From contig NZ_JACJUU010000004.1 of the NCBI RefSeq assembly GCF_014237865.1, positions 186,001 to 250,000 of the forward strand: DNA of 64,000 bases. Reading direction: 5' to 3'. The translations under genes were made by a program, and so were the position numbers. The DNA is from Pusillimonas minor (lineage in GTDB: Bacteria > Pseudomonadota > Gammaproteobacteria > Burkholderiales > Burkholderiaceae_B). The notes under the pieces were generated by a model. The model saw nothing but the letters and a program-made list of their open reading frames with translations. It made no database searches and was not told the origin of the DNA. This document shows, in pieces, positions 62,439-64,000 of this stretch (position 1 is the first letter of the stretch; every line of letters starts with the position of its first letter).

Positions 62439-62819
62439 ATGTCCAAGTTAACCAAAGTTACTGCAGCGCTGGTTGCGCTCGCTTTTTCGGGTAGCGTCAT
62501 GGCGCAAGCCGCTGGCGGCGCAGGTGCGGGTGCCTCGGGCACGGGCACGGGCACGGGCACGGGTGCTGGTGCTGCGGGGGCAGGTGCTGGCGCAGGTGCG
62601 GGTGCTGCGGGGGCAGGTGCTGGCGCAGGTGCGGCCGCCGGTGCAGCTGGCGCGGCTGGCGCAGCTGCGGCGGGCGTTGGCGTAGGCGCCATTGGCGGTA
62701 TTGGCCTGGGCGCCATTGCTGCCGGTGTGGCGGTAGTCGGTGGCATTGCCGCCGCTGCTGCAGCAGCGGGCGGCAGCAGCGGTGGTTCTACGCCAACTAC
62801 CAGCCACCACGGCGGCTAA
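62439..62819 (+). CDS. Secreted Gly/Ala-rich repeat protein, YjbE-like
   Basis: A 126-residue protein. A signal peptide (KVTAALVALAFSGSVMAQ) is followed almost only by Gly, Ala, Thr and Val: GTGTGTGTGAGA, then Ala/Gly runs, a short hydrophobic stretch (GVGVGAIGGIGLGAIAAG) and a polar Ser/Gly/Thr end with SHHGG. Low-complexity small proteins like E. coli YjbE open exopolysaccharide (yjbEFGH) operons; the next gene resembles YjbH, which supports the assignment. Frame-preserving DNA repeats underlie the sequence. AAGGTGG precedes the ATG. A hairpin separates it from the next gene. Confidence 0.7.
   Translation: MSKLTKVTAALVALAFSGSVMAQAAGGAGAGASGTGTGTGTGAGAAGAGAGAGAGAAGAGAGAGAAAGAAGAAGAAAAGVGVGAIGGIGLGAIAAGVAVVGGIAAAAAAAGGSSGGSTPTTSHHGG
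62537..62633. repeat. In-frame tandem DNA repeats inside the Gly/Ala-rich gene
   Basis: Four copies of GGGCAC (62537-62560) encode Gly-Thr pairs, and a perfect 33-base unit occurs twice back to back (62568-62600 and 62601-62633), encoding 11 Gly/Ala residues each. Unit lengths are multiples of three, so copy-number change would alter length but not frame. Confidence 0.85.
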
Positions 62820-62838
62820 AAACTATTGCTTTAGTACC

Positions 62839-62870
62839 GGGGCGCGCCTGCCTTGCGCGCCCCTTGTCTT
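62839..62870 (+). terminator. Hairpin between the yjbE-like and yjbH-like genes
   Basis: GGGGCGCGC-CTGCCTT-GCGCGCCCC followed by TTGTCTTGTC. A strong stem with an imperfect T tract, likely making the first gene more abundant than the second. Confidence 0.65.
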
Positions 62871-62912
62871 GTCTACAGGTGCCGGCTTAAACAGGCGCCC
62901 ACTTCGGGTTAC

Positions 62913-64000
62913 ATGCGTAGCACACTGACGGTAGGGCGCTTACCCTTTCTTGGGTTCAGTCTGCTTGCCATTTTCCTTCTTTTGGTTGCCTTGGGCGCGG
63001 CGCAACGCGCTGCAGCGTCCGAGTCGCCTACATCGCTAGGGTTAACCGGCCTTATCAACATGCCGTCGGGCCGCATGGCCGAAGACGGCATGCTGTACAT
63101 GGGTTTTAGCCGGTCGGCCCCGTATGGCGCCGCCTATGGCGTTATGCAAGCGTTGCCCGGCTTGCAAGTGTCGGGGCGCTACACGCGCATCAGCGGTGTT
63201 CAAGGCTTTCAAAACAATACCGATTACGGCTCATACAAAGACAAGGCCTTTGGCTTCAAGCTGCGCTTGCTGCCCGAAAACGCCTTTGGCCTGGGCTGGA
63301 TGCCCGAAGTGTCGGTAGGGGCCGAAGACATACACGGCACAGCCTTGTTTCGCAGCGAATTTATTGCCGCCACAAAGCGGGTTGACCTGGGCGTCTTAGG
63401 TAACGTTGATGCTACCGTGGGTTATGGCCGCAAGCGCATCGACGGCCCCTACGCCGGCCTGCGTTACCGCCATAAAAGCCTGCCGTCGTGGGCGCTGGTG
63501 GCCGAATACGACCGCACCGCCTACAACCGCGACCCTTTCGCCGCCAGTACCGGCTTAAGCAACCGCAAGCCGGGTCGCCTGGGCGTAGGGCTCGAATACA
63601 CCTGGGGCGCGCTTACCCTGCAAGCCACCCGCAACCAGGATCAGTACGGTTTCAACCTGTCATTGGCATTGCCGCTTCAGGGTACACGCAGTTTTGTACC
63701 CAACATCAACGAAGCCGGCCCGTTTGCCGGTGGCGCCTGGGCCAGCGCCGCGCCGCGGCCTACCGCCGCCCAATGGGAAACCGACCGCCAGTTTCGCCAA
63801 AACCTGCTGGTTGCCTTGCACCAGGAAGGCCTGCGCAACGTACGGGTGGCCTGGCACAACGGCGTAATGTCGCTGTCGGTATCCAGCAACCGTTACCGCT
63901 ACGCATCGCGCGGGGTAGGGCGTGCCGCCCGCATTGCCATGGCCTACGCCCCGTTTGAAACCCAAACCCTTGAAATTACCTGGGAAACCCGTGGCGTGGC
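62913..64000 (+). CDS. YjbH/DUF940-like outer membrane exopolysaccharide protein (cut by window edge)
   Basis: The frame is open from the ATG at 62913 to the right edge (362 complete codons) with no stop. A hydrophobic signal segment (LGFSLLAIFLLLVALGAA) is followed by SLGLTGLINMPSGRMAEDG, the typical opening of YjbH-family beta-barrel proteins, then alternating strand-like segments (GYGRKRIDGPYAGLRYRHKS, LEYTWGALTLQATR) and a periplasmic-type region from about 300. YjbH proteins help export or assemble exopolysaccharide in the outer membrane. The gene lies 93 bases after the YjbE-like gene and is probably in the same operon. Confidence 0.8.
   Translation, partial: MRSTLTVGRLPFLGFSLLAIFLLLVALGAAQRAAASESPTSLGLTGLINMPSGRMAEDGMLYMGFSRSAPYGAAYGVMQALPGLQVSGRYTRISGVQGFQNNTDYGSYKDKAFGFKLRLLPENAFGLGWMPEVSVGAEDIHGTALFRSEFIAATKRVDLGVLGNVDATVGYGRKRIDGPYAGLRYRHKSLPSWALVAEYDRTAYNRDPFAASTGLSNRKPGRLGVGLEYTWGALTLQATRNQDQYGFNLSLALPLQGTRSFVPNINEAGPFAGGAWASAAPRPTAAQWETDRQFRQNLLVALHQEGLRNVRVAWHNGVMSLSVSSNRYRYASRGVGRAARIAMAYAPFETQTLEITWETRGV

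Noticed and set aside
62537-62633. Short tandem repeats as a CRISPR-like array
   Set aside because: Units are contiguous without spacers and lie in a coding frame for Gly/Ala.

Overview
The window reads as a chromosomal segment of a beta-proteobacterium, most likely family Alcaligenaceae (Bordetella/Pusillimonas-like). This is an inference from gene order (nadK-recN against fur and bamE-dapB-murB; hrcA-hemH-grpE-dnaK-dnaJ), from Fur, HrcA and FtsK sequences close to what I remember of Bordetella, and from the moderately high G+C content. No phage, insertion sequence, rRNA operon or CRISPR array is visible. The window opens inside azlC and closes inside a yjbH-like gene.

Region by region. 1-10 kb: azlCD, an RhlE-type helicase, a thioredoxin-like protein, an EI24/CysZ-like membrane protein, a CinA-type protein, an IclR regulator and a phasin with a striking palindrome at its promoter, then a minus-strand run of aat, bpt and pyrD with a NUDIX gene beside it. 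10-17 kb: tRNA-Cys and tRNA-Gly, then core genes (murB, dapB, bamE, fur, recN, nadK). 16-22 kb: the heat-shock cluster hrcA-hemH-grpE-dnaK-dnaJ, with textbook sigma-32 promoters before grpE and dnaK. 22-28 kb: an M16 peptidase, a VWA/MoxR pair and two small c-type cytochromes. 29-31.5 kb: a decaying molybdenum-hydroxylase (CO-dehydrogenase-like) operon in which every subunit gene and the adjacent MarR gene is deleted, fused or frameshifted. 32-36 kb: an SDR plus a flavin monooxygenase with an AraC regulator. 36-46 kb: sulfite reductase with its DUF934 partner, an Smr protein, trxB, and the ftsK-lolA-rarA-serS run.

47-51 kb is the most interesting intact module: a small cytochrome c and a Tat-exported FccB-like flavoprotein, a YeeE/YedE (TsuA-like) sulfur permease and a fused SoxY-SoxZ carrier, in one direction with coupled ends. 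It looks like a periplasmic sulfide/persulfide system without soxAXBCD in view. 51-57 kb is a signalling block: a globin-coupled GGDEF-EAL protein, an Aer-like receptor, and a histidine kinase with an ANTAR response regulator, suggesting oxygen or redox sensing tied to motility, c-di-GMP and RNA-level antitermination. 57-61 kb holds two non-homologous NADP isocitrate dehydrogenases side by side. The end holds a HigBA-type toxin-antitoxin pair and the start of a yjb-type exopolysaccharide locus whose first gene is a Gly/Ala repeat protein with exact tandem DNA repeats.

All calls rest on reading the sequence and remembered family features; no database search was run.
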